Positions 33,086 to 42,698 of a stretch of DNA of 54,514 bases are shown in pieces. The translations under genes were made by a program, and so were the position numbers. Numbering within the stretch: position 1 is the stretch's first letter; every line of letters begins with the position of its first letter. Source of the stretch: Paenibacillus sp. YN15 (GTDB lineage Bacteria > Bacillota > Bacilli > Paenibacillales > NBRC-103111); the NCBI RefSeq assembly GCF_003285005.1, contig NZ_QMFA01000047.1, forward strand, positions 1-54,514, read 5' to 3'. The notes under the pieces were generated by a model that did no database searches, was not told where the DNA came from, and saw nothing but the letters and a program-made list of their open reading frames with translations.

Positions 33086-34755
33086 ACGATCAATTTTCCT
33101 TTCCGCAGTTCTTCCTGGAAGGCGCGCAGCCGGGAATGGCGTTCCGCCAGCTGCCCGATATAGGCTTGCCAGCGGTCCTGCTCCTTCAGTTTTTTATAAA
33201 AGCCTGCCAGCTTTTTCAGCAACCGGACCGCTTGCTTGTAGGACTGCCGGTTTTTCTCCAGAATATAACGCTCCGCATCCTGATGGTATAAGGGCAGGAT
33301 CAGCCGGAGATCGGTTTTTTCCAGCAGCTTCAGAATTTCCTTATCTATATAATAAAGCGGGTAGCCTTCCGAAAGCAGCATATGAGCCACCTGCCGGGCT
33401 TCGCCGTTCTCGATCAGGTATGTGATATATACGCCGCGCGATTGGGGCAGCATCCGCTTGATCCATTCCATCCAACCCGGCTCGTGGGGCTGCGCTTTCA
33501 CCCCTTCCAGCCAGAGGGGGAAGATGGTCTGATTCAGAAGATAGTACTCTCTTTGCAAAAAATGAGTCAGCCCCTGCAGCCATACCAACAGCCTGCTCCA
33601 GGCCCGAGCATGGTAGAGCTCCATCACATAGTAGATATAATACGCCTGTGAAAGAGAGGAGTCAGCCGTCAATTTGGCTAAAGCAGCCTCATCGTCTCCG
33701 GAAAAAAAGTCAAACTGCGCGAGGCTTGAGCGAATGCGGGACTCCAGGCCGCCGCTGCCTGCCTGATTGAGGATGTCTTCGAGTCTTGTGCGCTCTTCTG
33801 CAGCCAGGTCGCCCAAGCTAAACAGTCTGCTCCAAACGGCCCGGTACAACCCGCTCCAATCCAGCCGGGGGGCAATGGGTTTGAAGGTGTTCTGCCGCAG
33901 CACCTCCAATGCCGCCGCCAAAACCTTAGGATAACGCTCGTGCACTTCATGTATGTCCATGAGGGTGAAAATCTGCTCCACAAGTCCGGAAGCAGAGCGG
34001 GCCAGCTCTTTCGCCAGCTGGCTCACGCCATACTGGTGCGGAGTGAAGGGAAGCCGGGCAAAGAACCGTTCAATGGCTTCCATGGCATAAAGCTGGGCGT
34101 GGAGCACAAACAGCCCGCGGGGGGTGGCCGGCCAATGGGCAGACTCCTTCGCCATGTTTTCCATGACGTTATCGTAGAAGGAGGCGATCTCGCCCTCCAA
34201 TCCGTACAGGTAAGCGCTGGGCCGGGGCGTCACCAGATCCTTGCGGAATCTTCCGTGAAAGTAGTCGCGCCATACCATGGCAGAGTCATGCGGCTGAGGG
34301 AATGCGGGGGCAATGGATTTATGGCGAGGGAGTTTAATCACCTTGGCTGTCTCCGGGGCTTCGGGTGATGGATCTGCCGCGGCCGACTTCATCTGCCCTT
34401 CTCGCCGCCCTCGTTCATTCACCGCTGCATTGCATTCCATCAGGAACATCTCCGGATTTTTGCCAGCCAGCCGCAGCAATTGCAAAAAAGCCGCCAGATC
34501 ATGCCGGCAGCAGCTTTCCCCGCAGCTGCAGGACATGGGTTCGCTTGCGGAAGGCACAATCTGCACATGAAATGTATCCGCGCCTTCTCTGATCGCGGCG
34601 GCCAATCCGTCGTTATCCGCCGTGTGAATCCATTCCATAACACCCGGCTGACGGAACAGCGCATAACCCTTCTCCAGTTGCTCCTCAGATATATTCAATT
34701 TGATAAAAGCCGTTAGGTCATATAACACTTTCGGGGGGATCGGGGATACCGCCAT
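33082..34755 (-). CDS. SWIM zinc-finger protein (YwqB-like)
   Basis: This 557-residue protein has an N-terminal SWIM motif, CSCGESCCRHDLAAFLQLL (C-x-C-xn-C-x-H), and a long helical remainder without other recognised domains. SWIM fingers bind DNA or protein and are often paired with SNF2 ATPases. Here the genes overlap ATGA-style, so they probably form one complex. ATG 34755 follows GAGGTG. Confidence 0.87.
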   Translation of the reverse strand: MAVSPIPPKVLYDLTAFIKLNISEEQLEKGYALFRQPGVMEWIHTADNDGLAAAIREGADTFHVQIVPSASEPMSCSCGESCCRHDLAAFLQLLRLAGKNPEMFLMECNAAVNERGRREGQMKSAAADPSPEAPETAKVIKLPRHKSIAPAFPQPHDSAMVWRDYFHGRFRKDLVTPRPSAYLYGLEGEIASFYDNVMENMAKESAHWPATPRGLFVLHAQLYAMEAIERFFARLPFTPHQYGVSQLAKELARSASGLVEQIFTLMDIHEVHERYPKVLAAALEVLRQNTFKPIAPRLDWSGLYRAVWSRLFSLGDLAAEERTRLEDILNQAGSGGLESRIRSSLAQFDFFSGDDEAALAKLTADSSLSQAYYIYYVMELYHARAWSRLLVWLQGLTHFLQREYYLLNQTIFPLWLEGVKAQPHEPGWMEWIKRMLPQSRGVYITYLIENGEARQVAHMLLSEGYPLYYIDKEILKLLEKTDLRLILPLYHQDAERYILEKNRQSYKQAVRLLKKLAGFYKKLKEQDRWQAYIGQLAERHSRLRAFQEELRKGKLIV

Positions 34756-34835
34756 GCTACGCACCTCATAAAAAATGTGAGTTATTTCCCGTTATTATAC
34801 CACAGATCGCCAGGCTGTTTGACAAGCAAAATACC

Positions 34836-34856
34836 CCCGCACCAATTGGACGGGGA
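34836..34856 (-). terminator. Possible terminator after the coiled-coil gene
   Basis: On the minus strand CCCCG-T-CCAATTGG-TG-CGGGG forms a hairpin followed by a weak T-rich stretch (TATTTTGC). It lies after the stop of the 123-residue coiled-coil gene. The short stem and interrupted T tract make it uncertain. Confidence 0.45.
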
Positions 34857-34887
34857 TAGGATACCTTTATTGGCATTGCTATTCCTC

Positions 34888-35259
34888 TTAGGCCAGCTCC
34901 GTCTTGGCGTAAAGACCGCGCCTCAGATCGCGAATGGCTCCCTCTTGCTCCAGGGACCGGAGGGACAGTATCTCCAGAATCTTGTCCTGGCGCTCCTGGC
35001 TGGCCTGGAAGGCTGTCATCATCCCATGAATTTTGTGCACATCCAGGGTCAAGGCTTCCAGCTTGGCGTCAGCCAGTTCCTGCCGGTGCATAATCGCCTT
35101 CGTCAGCTGGAACAGCTCCTGTTGGCCTGCATTCATGGTATCCAGCCTTTGTTCGAATTGGTTCTGGCGTTCCTCGAACCTGTCTTGGCGTTCCTCAAAC
35201 TTCTGTTGCCGCTCGTCCATCTGGTCCAGCTTCTGCAGAATCAAATCCAGCTTGTCCAT
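34888..35259 (-). CDS. Coiled-coil protein of unknown function
   Basis: This 123-residue, almost entirely alpha-helical protein has heptad-like repeats (FEERQDRFEERQNQFEQRL) and no membrane segment. It starts MDKLDLILQKLDQMDER. AAGGAGCGGATGTGC precedes ATG 35259. Similar small coiled-coil proteins are common in Paenibacillus/Bacillus genomes without known function. It lies upstream of the SWIM/SNF2 pair on the same strand. Confidence 0.65.
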   Translation of the reverse strand: MDKLDLILQKLDQMDERQQKFEERQDRFEERQNQFEQRLDTMNAGQQELFQLTKAIMHRQELADAKLEALTLDVHKIHGMMTAFQASQERQDKILEILSLRSLEQEGAIRDLRRGLYAKTELA

Positions 35260-35649
35260 CGCACATCCGCTCCTTGTGGAATATATGATGCGCCTAACCG
35301 ACAAGAGCGCGGGGCGTGGCTCCGTATTAAGGCTTCCGACAGCGCAAGACTATTATATCACAGGAGAATGGGGGGAAAAGAAGAGTGTTTCAGTCAATTT
35401 CCGCATATTAGCACATATGCTATAATGAATACTCCCGCCACTTACCGATGCGATCGCAAACGAACGATGCGGTTTGATCCACAATTGATCAGTTCTGTAC
35501 ATCATCGTGTATCCGACATGACTTGTGGGTATGTTCAAGGGGACTCCGATTCACCTCGCTGCTTGCAGAAGCGGGGGTCCCCTCGGCATGTGCTAGGTCC
35601 TGACGCAAACTGTACAAATCGCAAAAATCTAGTAAAATAAAACATGAGA

Positions 35650-36150
35650 TGAAGATACCAGTTAACCGATAAATGGACTATTCTTTAACCCTTATTGCCT
35701 CCGACCCTCAAAAAACAAGGGGGACGAGAAAACAGCGAACATGTTTAAGTTTTTTGGGCTCTACGCCAAAATCGGTGCTTGACGCCACGGACTGATGGCT
35801 GTTAGACCATGCCATGGTCTGACGCTAACGGCAGTGGGAGCCCTTATTTCTGCAAAAACACCGCTTCAGAAAATCTAACGGTGGCAACAGCCGCTATTTG
35901 GACCGATTACTCCGCTGCAAGCCCTTTTTTAGCCTAATAAGGGCTCCTGCTTCCGCTAGATTTGGCAGCCCCCCGTTTTGGAGCAAATAGAGGATCTCAC
36001 TGCCGTTAGGAATCGGGGCATGTTCTCAGTATCGTGTTGGGTTCAAATCTCCGCTTAACTGCTTATGAACAGACACATAGGCAGAGGCGCGGTTAAGCAC
36101 TGCTTTATGGTTAGAGCCTTTTTTTGACGCTGCTTTCCATTCGGCTGTGA
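35650..36150. repeat. Intergenic region with TAACGG/CCGTTA palindromes
   Basis: No gene is supported between 35260 and 36242. Hairpins with the arms TAACGG...CCGCTA and related halves (about 35877-35902, 35950-36010) belong to the same intergenic repeat family as elsewhere in the window. A separate near-palindrome AGACCATGCCATGGTCT lies at 35804-35820. Confidence 0.6.
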
Positions 36151-36242
36151 TTTAGATAAATTTGTGTACAGATTCTAATAGAGAACAGTGTGATATGGTC
36201 CGCCTCCAGGCTGGCATCCATAAAAGAAAGAAGGATAACCCT

Positions 36243-37556
36243 ATGAAAATAGCCATTGTAGGGACAGGCTATGTCGGCCTCGTCACCGGCGTCTGTCTGT
36301 CTGAAATCGGGCATCAGGTTACTTGCATTGATGTGGATGAATTAAAGGTGAATAAGATGCGTGCCGGAATTTCGCCCATCTACGAACCGGGTCTGGACGA
36401 GCTCATGAAGAAAAATATAGCTGCGGAAAGACTGTGTTTTACCACCTCTCATGAGGAGGGCTTCCGGGATGCGGAGGCCATCTACATAGCCGTAGGCACC
36501 CCACCGCGGGAGGACGGCACAGCCAATCTTTCTTACGTGGAAGAGGTGGCCAGGAGTATTGCTGCACATATTCAAAATTACACGGTTGTGGTTACCAAGA
36601 GCACCGTGCCGGTGGGAACCAACTACCGGATCAAGCAAATGATCGCCGCGGGAGCGGAGGGCCGCGCCCAATTTGATGTGGTATCCAATCCCGAGTTTCT
36701 TCGGGAGGGAACAGCGGTGCAGGATGCTTTCCAGGGAGACCGTATCGTTATTGGCTCGGACAGTCCCCGCGCCGCCCAAATCGTGGAGGAGATCAACAAA
36801 CCCTTCGGCATTCCTGTGTACCATACGGATATCAGCAGCGCCGAAATGATCAAATACGCCTCCAACGCCTTTTTGGCCACCAAAATTAGCTTCATTAATG
36901 AAATCTCCGCCCTTTGTGAAAAATTGGGTGCAAACGTGGAGGACGTAGCCGCGGGCATGGGCATGGACAAGCGCATCGGCAGCCAGTTCCTGCGGGCAGG
37001 CATCGGCTACGGAGGCTCTTGCTTTCCCAAGGATACCAAGGCTTTGGTGCAAATCGCCGGGAACGTGGAGCATGAATTTGATCTTCTGAAATCTGTTATC
37101 CAGGTCAACAACAAGCAGCAGCGGTTGCTGGTGGACAAGGCCAAAGCCCGCTTCGGGTCCTTGGCAGACAAAACCGTAGCGCTTCTGGGGCTGGCGTTCA
37201 AGCCTCATACCGATGATATGCGGGAGTCCGCCTCCATCGTTGTCAGCCGCCAACTGGTTGAGGAAGGCGCCCGCATACAAGCTTATGACCCCATTCAGCC
37301 GGAGCTGGCGACACACCTGCTTCCCCAGGAAGTCACGCTGTGCCGGACCTTGGAAGAAGCGCTCGCTCATGCAGACTGCGTCTTCATCATCACCGACTGG
37401 CCGGAATTCAAAACCATGGATCTGGCTAAGGCCACCCAGCTTCTGAAGTCCCCGGTATTCTTCGATGGCCGAAACTGCTTCCGCCTGGAGCACGCCGCCG
37501 CCCATGGAATTGAGTATCATTCCATTGGACGGGAGAGTGTGGGGGCCGAGGGTTAG
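36243..37556 (+). CDS. ugd: UDP-glucose 6-dehydrogenase
   Basis: This 437-residue NAD-dependent enzyme oxidises UDP-glucose to UDP-glucuronate. The Rossmann start is IAIVGTGYVGLVTG, the catalytic Lys204 lies in AEMIKYASNAF, and the nucleophile Cys260 in GYGGSCFPKD. The start ATG 36243 follows AGAAGGATAACCC; an upstream extension was discarded. It opens the nucleotide-sugar block and is followed by a terminator. In B. subtilis a paralogue (ywqF) lies in the ywqA-ywqB neighbourhood, as here, but the tyrosine-kinase genes between them are absent. Confidence 0.95.
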   Translation: MKIAIVGTGYVGLVTGVCLSEIGHQVTCIDVDELKVNKMRAGISPIYEPGLDELMKKNIAAERLCFTTSHEEGFRDAEAIYIAVGTPPREDGTANLSYVEEVARSIAAHIQNYTVVVTKSTVPVGTNYRIKQMIAAGAEGRAQFDVVSNPEFLREGTAVQDAFQGDRIVIGSDSPRAAQIVEEINKPFGIPVYHTDISSAEMIKYASNAFLATKISFINEISALCEKLGANVEDVAAGMGMDKRIGSQFLRAGIGYGGSCFPKDTKALVQIAGNVEHEFDLLKSVIQVNNKQQRLLVDKAKARFGSLADKTVALLGLAFKPHTDDMRESASIVVSRQLVEEGARIQAYDPIQPELATHLLPQEVTLCRTLEEALAHADCVFIITDWPEFKTMDLAKATQLLKSPVFFDGRNCFRLEHAAAHGIEYHSIGRESVGAEG

Positions 37557-37600
37557 GACGGACAATTATCACTCTTATTTTTTAGTAATCAGCCGAATGG

Positions 37601-37640
37601 GGCAGTAGATAGGACGAACATTCTTATCACTGCCTTTTTG
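37601..37640 (+). terminator. Rho-independent terminator after ugd
   Basis: GGCAGT...GATAG pairs with CTTATC-ACTGCC across a short loop, with one bulged base, and is followed by TTTTTG. It ends the ugd transcript before the manC-type gene. Confidence 0.75.
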
Positions 37641-37710
37641 TTTTGGGATAAAATATCATTTACCATATAAGTAATCATATATAAATAATACTGAAAAAGG
37701 ATGTGAATAT

Positions 37711-39057
37711 GTGAAGCTCGTATTGCTGTCTGGAGGCTCTGGCAAACGCTTGTGGCCCTTATCCAATGACTCCCGATCCAAGCAGTTTCTGAAGGTTCTT
37801 CCTGCACCGGATGGCCAAAGAGAATCGATGGTACAGCGGGTTTGGCGGCAAATTGGCGAGGTGGGGCTTGCTTCTCATGCCTGTATTGTAACGGGGAATG
37901 CACAGGCAGAAATTATACATAGCCAGATCGGTGAGCAGGTTCCGCTCATTATTGAGCCTGCACGCAGAGATACCTTTGCTGCTATTGTGCTGGCAGCTTC
38001 TTATGTAAGCTCTGTGGTTAAAGCGGACCCGGATGAAACCATTGTAGTGATGCCGGTTGACCCGTATGTTGATGTGGAGTTTTTTGCCACCATTCAAAAG
38101 CTGGGTGAAGTGTTGAAATCCACCGGAAGCTCCCTTGCTTTGATCGGTGCGGCGCCTACCCATCCCTCCGAAAAATACGGGTATATTCTGACGGAAGAGA
38201 GTACTGGCGAGGTTAGAACGGTGAAGCGGTTTGCGGAGAAGCCGAAGGAAGCGCTGGCCCGGACATTCATGGAGCAAGGGGCTCTATGGAACTGCGGTAT
38301 CTTCGCAGGCAAACTTTCCTTCTTCATGGAGCTGCTGCGCCATCGAGGCCTTCCTGCGGAATTTGCGTCGCTTAGGGAACGTTATGGGGAGATTCCCAAG
38401 AATAGCTTTGATTATGAGGTTGTTGAACATCTGAGGGACATCAGTGTTATTCCCTATACCGGATATTGGAAGGACCTTGGCACCTGGAATACGCTGACGG
38501 AAGAAATGACCGAGCCCATCAGCGGGAAAGGGGTATGCAGCCATGACAGTGCGAATACACATATTGTGAATGAACTGGATATTCCGGTTGCTGTACTGGG
38601 GGTATCCAATCTAATCGTGGCAGCTAGTCCCGATGGAATCCTTATTGCCGACAAAGAGGAAAGCCCGCGGATTAAAGAGATTCTGGGGGATGATCACCCC
38701 CGCCCTATGTATGTAGAGCGTTACTGGGGCTGGTACAGAGTACTGGAATATGGTCTGAATGACCGAGGAGACGAGGTTCTGGTTAGACGGGTTTGTATTT
38801 TGGCAGGAAAAAGCTTAAGCTACCAAATGCATAAGCAGCGTGAAGAGGTATGGACGATTACCGCGGGGCACGGCGAAGTCATTCTGGAGAGTAGGCGCCG
38901 TGCAGTCCATATAGGAGATGTGATTCGGATTCCACAAGGGGTAAAGCATTCTATTCTCGCGCATCATGAATTGCAGATGATAGAAACCCAGATCGGAAGC
39001 TCGATAACGGAAGCTGATATTTATCGTTTTGATTCTCCATGGAGTATTGATGACTAA
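37711..39057 (+). CDS. manC: Mannose-1-phosphate guanylyltransferase / type II PMI
   Basis: This 448-residue protein has an N-terminal nucleotidyltransferase domain (SGGSGKRLWPLS, then RFAEKPK) that makes GDP-mannose from mannose-1-phosphate. A C-terminal cupin carries the type II phosphomannose-isomerase signature YQMHKQREEVW. The start is GTG 37711 behind AAGGATGTG. No phosphomannomutase is in the window. GDP-mannose would feed mannose (or derived) residues into the surface glycan. Confidence 0.9.
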   Translation: MKLVLLSGGSGKRLWPLSNDSRSKQFLKVLPAPDGQRESMVQRVWRQIGEVGLASHACIVTGNAQAEIIHSQIGEQVPLIIEPARRDTFAAIVLAASYVSSVVKADPDETIVVMPVDPYVDVEFFATIQKLGEVLKSTGSSLALIGAAPTHPSEKYGYILTEESTGEVRTVKRFAEKPKEALARTFMEQGALWNCGIFAGKLSFFMELLRHRGLPAEFASLRERYGEIPKNSFDYEVVEHLRDISVIPYTGYWKDLGTWNTLTEEMTEPISGKGVCSHDSANTHIVNELDIPVAVLGVSNLIVAASPDGILIADKEESPRIKEILGDDHPRPMYVERYWGWYRVLEYGLNDRGDEVLVRRVCILAGKSLSYQMHKQREEVWTITAGHGEVILESRRRAVHIGDVIRIPQGVKHSILAHHELQMIETQIGSSITEADIYRFDSPWSIDD

Positions 39058-39200
39058 AGTTGCAATAAGAAGAAAGTCGAAATGGGTCTAATGGTAGTGG
39101 CGCAATAATATATTTGGTAAATGTAGTCTCAAAGGCCTTACAATTCCCTGCAATTATAATATAATAGAATTAAAATGTTATAATAGGGGAAACGATTCAT

Positions 39201-39344
39201 ATGGCCAGCCGTTATTTTAAGGAAATTCGGACTCCGTTTCTGGTATTTGGCATTAAATTGTTCCGGGATGAAGAGGACCGCTTGTGGATCAAAGTCCGTT
39301 CCAAACCACGGAAGCCTCTTTTTAAGTCAAGGTCGGGGGCTTAA
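39201..39344 (+). CDS. Small basic protein, unknown
   Basis: This 47-residue protein (ASRYFKEIRTPFLVFGIKLF then RDEEDRLWIKVRSKPRK) has pI-raising Lys/Arg at its end. AGGGGAAACG precedes ATG 39201, and AT-rich TATAAT-like sequence lies upstream at about 39158-39186. It lies 39 bases before galU and is likely co-transcribed. I do not recognise it. Confidence 0.5.
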   Translation: MASRYFKEIRTPFLVFGIKLFRDEEDRLWIKVRSKPRKPLFKSRSGA

Positions 39345-39383
39345 TGGAAAAAAATAGATTATTCGGTGGAGGAGAAGTGCTGA

Positions 39384-40277
39384 ATGAGGAAAGTGAAAAA
39401 GGCGATTATTCCTGCCGCTGGCTTAGGCACACGTTTTCTGCCAGCGACTAAAGCCATGCCCAAGGAAATGCTCCCGATTGTGGATAAGCCCACAATCCAA
39501 TACATCGTGGAAGAAGCGGTGGCATCGGGTATTGAGGATATTATTATCGTCACCGGCAAAGGCAAACGGGCCATTGAGGATCACTTCGACAACCACTTCG
39601 AGTTGGAGCATAACCTGCTGGAGAAGCAGAAGCTGCAGCTCCTGGAGGAAGTACAGCGGGCCTCTAACCTGGTGGATATCCACTATATTCGCCAAAAGGA
39701 ACCCCGCGGCCTGGGCCACGCTGTATGGTGTGCCCGCAAATTTATTGGAGATGAGCCTTTTGCCGTGTTGCTGGGTGATGATATCGTCAAGGCGGAGCCC
39801 AAGCCATGCTTAAGACAGCTGATGGATGAATACGATAAGACACAATGTTCCATTATAGGCGTTCAGGAAGTCCCGATGCAGGAGACACACCGTTACGGTG
39901 TGGTGGACCCCGAGGGTCAAAATGGCCGGCTCTATCAAGTGCGCAATTTTGTGGAGAAGCCCGCCAAAGGTACTGCACCATCCAATTTAGCTATTATGGG
40001 GCGTTACATCCTTACCCCCCGTATCTTTGATATCCTGGATGATCAAGAGGTAGGGGCAGGCGGCGAAATTCAGCTTACCGATGCCATCCAGAAGCTTAAC
40101 CTGGAGCAGCCCGTATTCGCGTATAACTTCGAAGGTAGACGTTATGACGTGGGAGAAAAGCTCGGCTTCATCATGACTACGTTGGAATTTGCCCTGGCTA
40201 ATGATGAACTGAAGGAGCCGCTGATGGAGGAACTGGTGAAGTTGGTTGGGGAGCGGAGAATAGAATCTATTCTATAA
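39384..40277 (+). CDS. galU: UTP-glucose-1-phosphate uridylyltransferase
   Basis: This 297-residue enzyme makes UDP-glucose, the substrate of Ugd. The signature [20 protein letters not shown] is complete, as are [14 protein letters not shown] and the C-terminal [20 protein letters not shown] precedes the start. In Bacillus it is called gtaB. Confidence 0.96.
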   Translation: MRKVKKAIIPAAGLGTRFLPATKAMPKEMLPIVDKPTIQYIVEEAVASGIEDIIIVTGKGKRAIEDHFDNHFELEHNLLEKQKLQLLEEVQRASNLVDIHYIRQKEPRGLGHAVWCARKFIGDEPFAVLLGDDIVKAEPKPCLRQLMDEYDKTQCSIIGVQEVPMQETHRYGVVDPEGQNGRLYQVRNFVEKPAKGTAPSNLAIMGRYILTPRIFDILDDQEVGAGGEIQLTDAIQKLNLEQPVFAYNFEGRRYDVGEKLGFIMTTLEFALANDELKEPLMEELVKLVGERRIESIL

Positions 40278-40291
40278 ATTCATCTATTTCA

Positions 40292-40351
40292 GCGCTGGAA
40301 GAAGAATGGTATAATACATTCGTATTGTATCCTTCAGATTTCGCGCTTTTT
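40292..40351 (+). terminator. Large hairpin with T7, terminator or attenuator
   Basis: AGCGC (near 40294) pairs with GCGCT (near 40344), and inside it GGTATAATAC pairs with GTATTGTATC around an ATTC loop. The outer stem is followed by TTTTTTT. It lies between galU and rmlA and contains a TATAAT on one arm, so it could combine termination of galU with a promoter for rmlA. Confidence 0.6.
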
Positions 40352-40374
40352 TTATGTCAGGAGGTCTTTTTTTG

Positions 40375-41253
40375 ATGAAAGGCATTATTTTGGCGGGAGG
40401 AAGCGGAACACGGTTATATCCTCTCACGATGGTAACCAGCAAGCAATTATTGCCGATTTATGATAAACCCATGATTTATTATCCGCTATCCACCCTGATG
40501 TTGGCTGGAATCAGGGAGATTCTGATCATCTCTACTCCTGAAGATACTTCTCGATTCGAGGGGTTATTTGGAGACGGCTCCCTGTTTGGGCTTTCCCTGA
40601 GCTACAAGGTTCAACCCAACCCGGATGGATTAGCCCAGGCTTTCATATTAGGAGAGTCCTTCATTGGAGACGATTCTGTCGCTATGATTCTTGGGGATAA
40701 TATCTACTATGGCAGCGGGTTGCGCAGGAGACTACAGAAAGCTGCAGCCAAAGAGAAGGGCGCTACTGTATTTGGTTACCATGTTCAGGACCCACACCGG
40801 TTTGGTGTAGTGGAATTTGATGCTGAAGGCAAAGTCCTTAGCATTGAAGAAAAGCCTCAGATGCCAAAATCTAATTATGCTGTTACCGGTCTTTATTTCT
40901 ACGATAACCGCGTTGTTGAAATGGCCAAGCAAGTGAAGCCATCTGCGCGTGGAGAATTGGAGATTACATCAATTAACCAGGCTTATTTGGAGCTTGGGCA
41001 ATTGGACGTGGAATTGTTGGGACGAGGTTATACTTGGCTGGATACTGGTACTCATCAAAGTTTGGTGGATGCCACAAATTTCGTGAGAACAGTGGAGGAT
41101 CACCAGGGCATCAAGATTGCTGCTCCCGAGGAAATTGCCTATATAAATGGATGGATCACGCGTGAGCAACTTCGTTGCTGTGGCGAGAAGCTAAGCAAAA
41201 CGGGCTATGGTCAGTATCTCATTCGGGTTGCCAACGGACAGATTCAATACTAA
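40375..41253 (+). CDS. rmlA: Glucose-1-phosphate thymidylyltransferase RmlA
   Basis: This 292-residue enzyme catalyses step one of dTDP-L-rhamnose synthesis (dTTP + glucose-1-P to dTDP-glucose). The signature [16 protein letters not shown] and the later GDNIYYG, FGVVEFD and [10 protein letters not shown] are typical. AGGAGG lies ten bases before ATG 40375. It is first in an rmlA-C-D-B set. Confidence 0.96.
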   Translation: MKGIILAGGSGTRLYPLTMVTSKQLLPIYDKPMIYYPLSTLMLAGIREILIISTPEDTSRFEGLFGDGSLFGLSLSYKVQPNPDGLAQAFILGESFIGDDSVAMILGDNIYYGSGLRRRLQKAAAKEKGATVFGYHVQDPHRFGVVEFDAEGKVLSIEEKPQMPKSNYAVTGLYFYDNRVVEMAKQVKPSARGELEITSINQAYLELGQLDVELLGRGYTWLDTGTHQSLVDATNFVRTVEDHQGIKIAAPEEIAYINGWITREQLRCCGEKLSKTGYGQYLIRVANGQIQY

Positions 41254-41281
41254 ATACAGCATAAAGATTGGAGTCAATGCC

Positions 41282-41842
41282 ATGCAATTTACTAAAACCC
41301 ATCTTGAAGGCGTGCTGGTTATCGAGCCTAAGGTGTTCGGCGATCATCGCGGCTGGTTTATGGAAACCTACAGTAATGCCGTATTTTCCGGCAACGATTT
41401 GAATCTCACATTCGTCCAGGATAACCACTCCTTTTCCGCGGCAAAAGGTACTTTACGGGGCTTGCATTACCAGCTTAATCCCAAAGCGCAAACAAAACTG
41501 GTTCGTTGCACAAAAGGGGCGATCTACGATGTTGCGGTGGATATCCGACGTGGAAGTCCTACTTATGGCTCTTGGTTCGGTATAGAACTCAGTGCGGATA
41601 ATAAGAAACAATTATTAGTTTCCAAGGGATTTGCGCACGGATTTATGACTATTACCGATGATGTTGAGGTTCAATATAAGGTAGATGAATTGTACGCCCC
41701 CGAATGTGACCGCGGTATTTTATGGGCAGATCCCGAAATTGGTATTGACTGGCCGTTGGAGATTCGACCTGTATTGTCTGCCAAGGATGAAAAGGCGCCG
41801 CGGCTTGCCGAAGCAGAGCATAACTTTGTTTATGGGGAATGA
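41282..41842 (+). CDS. rmlC: dTDP-4-dehydrorhamnose 3,5-epimerase RmlC
   Basis: This 186-residue cupin-fold epimerase catalyses step three of dTDP-rhamnose synthesis. The catalytic His62 lies in GTLRGLHYQLNP, and the base/acid pair region VAVDIRRGSPTYG and YKVDELYAPECDRGI are present. TTGGAGTC precedes ATG 41282. A start inside rmlA was rejected. Confidence 0.95.
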   Translation: MQFTKTHLEGVLVIEPKVFGDHRGWFMETYSNAVFSGNDLNLTFVQDNHSFSAAKGTLRGLHYQLNPKAQTKLVRCTKGAIYDVAVDIRRGSPTYGSWFGIELSADNKKQLLVSKGFAHGFMTITDDVEVQYKVDELYAPECDRGILWADPEIGIDWPLEIRPVLSAKDEKAPRLAEAEHNFVYGE

Positions 41843-41846
41843 TAGG

Positions 41847-42698
41847 ATGAAAATACTGGTGACGGGTTATAACGGGCAGTTGGGCTTTGATGTAGTTAAA
41901 GCCGGCCTATTGCAAGGCCTCGACATGATCGGTTTGGGCATTAATGATTTGGATATCACTGATGAACAGGCTGTTCATAGCGCGATTAACCGAATTCGAC
42001 CAGATGCTATTGTGCATTGCGCCGCATATACAGCAGTGGATAAAGCGGAGGACGAGATGGAATTGTGCCGCAAAGTTAATGTAGATGGTACCCGCTACTT
42101 AGCTGAAGCAGCACGGGCTGTCAATGCCAGGATGATGTATATCAGTACAGATTATGTGTTCAATGGACAGGGAGCTGAGGCCTATGCGGAGGTTGACCAG
42201 CCAGCTCCTATCGGCCAATATGGATTGACGAAATATGAAGGGGAGCAGGTTATTCAATCCATTTTGGAAAATTGGTATATTATCCGCATCTCCTGGGTGT
42301 TCGGTATTAATGGCAATAACTTTGTTAAAACCATGCTAAGATTGGCTGAAACCCGTTCTGAACTTAGCGTGGTGAACGATCAATATGGTTCTCCAACTTA
42401 TACCGCAGACTTAGCAAAGCTTATCGTGGATATGATCCAAACTGAACAATACGGAATTTATCATGCTACCAATGAAGGAATTTGCAGTTGGGCAGAGTTT
42501 GCTGAGGAGATTTTCCGGCAAGCGGGGAAGGAAGTAAAGGTAAATCATATTTCCACTGAAGAGTATCCTACCCGGGCCGTTCGGCCCAAAAACTCCCGGC
42601 TGTCCAAGGACAAATTGGTGATTTGCGGTTTTGCGCGGCTGCCTCATTGGCAGAATGCATTGAAGCGGTATTTGAATGAGTTAAACTCGAAGGGATGA
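41847..42698 (+). CDS. rmlD: dTDP-4-dehydrorhamnose reductase RmlD
   Basis: This 283-residue short-chain dehydrogenase catalyses the last step to dTDP-L-rhamnose. It has GYNGQLG (residues 7-13) for NAD(P)H and the catalytic YGLTK (Tyr125, Lys129). ATG 41847 lies four bases after the rmlC stop, and the stop overlaps the rmlB start (ATGA). Confidence 0.95.
   Translation: MKILVTGYNGQLGFDVVKAGLLQGLDMIGLGINDLDITDEQAVHSAINRIRPDAIVHCAAYTAVDKAEDEMELCRKVNVDGTRYLAEAARAVNARMMYISTDYVFNGQGAEAYAEVDQPAPIGQYGLTKYEGEQVIQSILENWYIIRISWVFGINGNNFVKTMLRLAETRSELSVVNDQYGSPTYTADLAKLIVDMIQTEQYGIYHATNEGICSWAEFAEEIFRQAGKEVKVNHISTEEYPTRAVRPKNSRLSKDKLVICGFARLPHWQNALKRYLNELNSKG

Noticed and set aside
36342-37565. Open frame of 407 codons antisense to ugd
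   Set aside because: Overlaps an enzyme with intact catalytic residues; no ribosome site.
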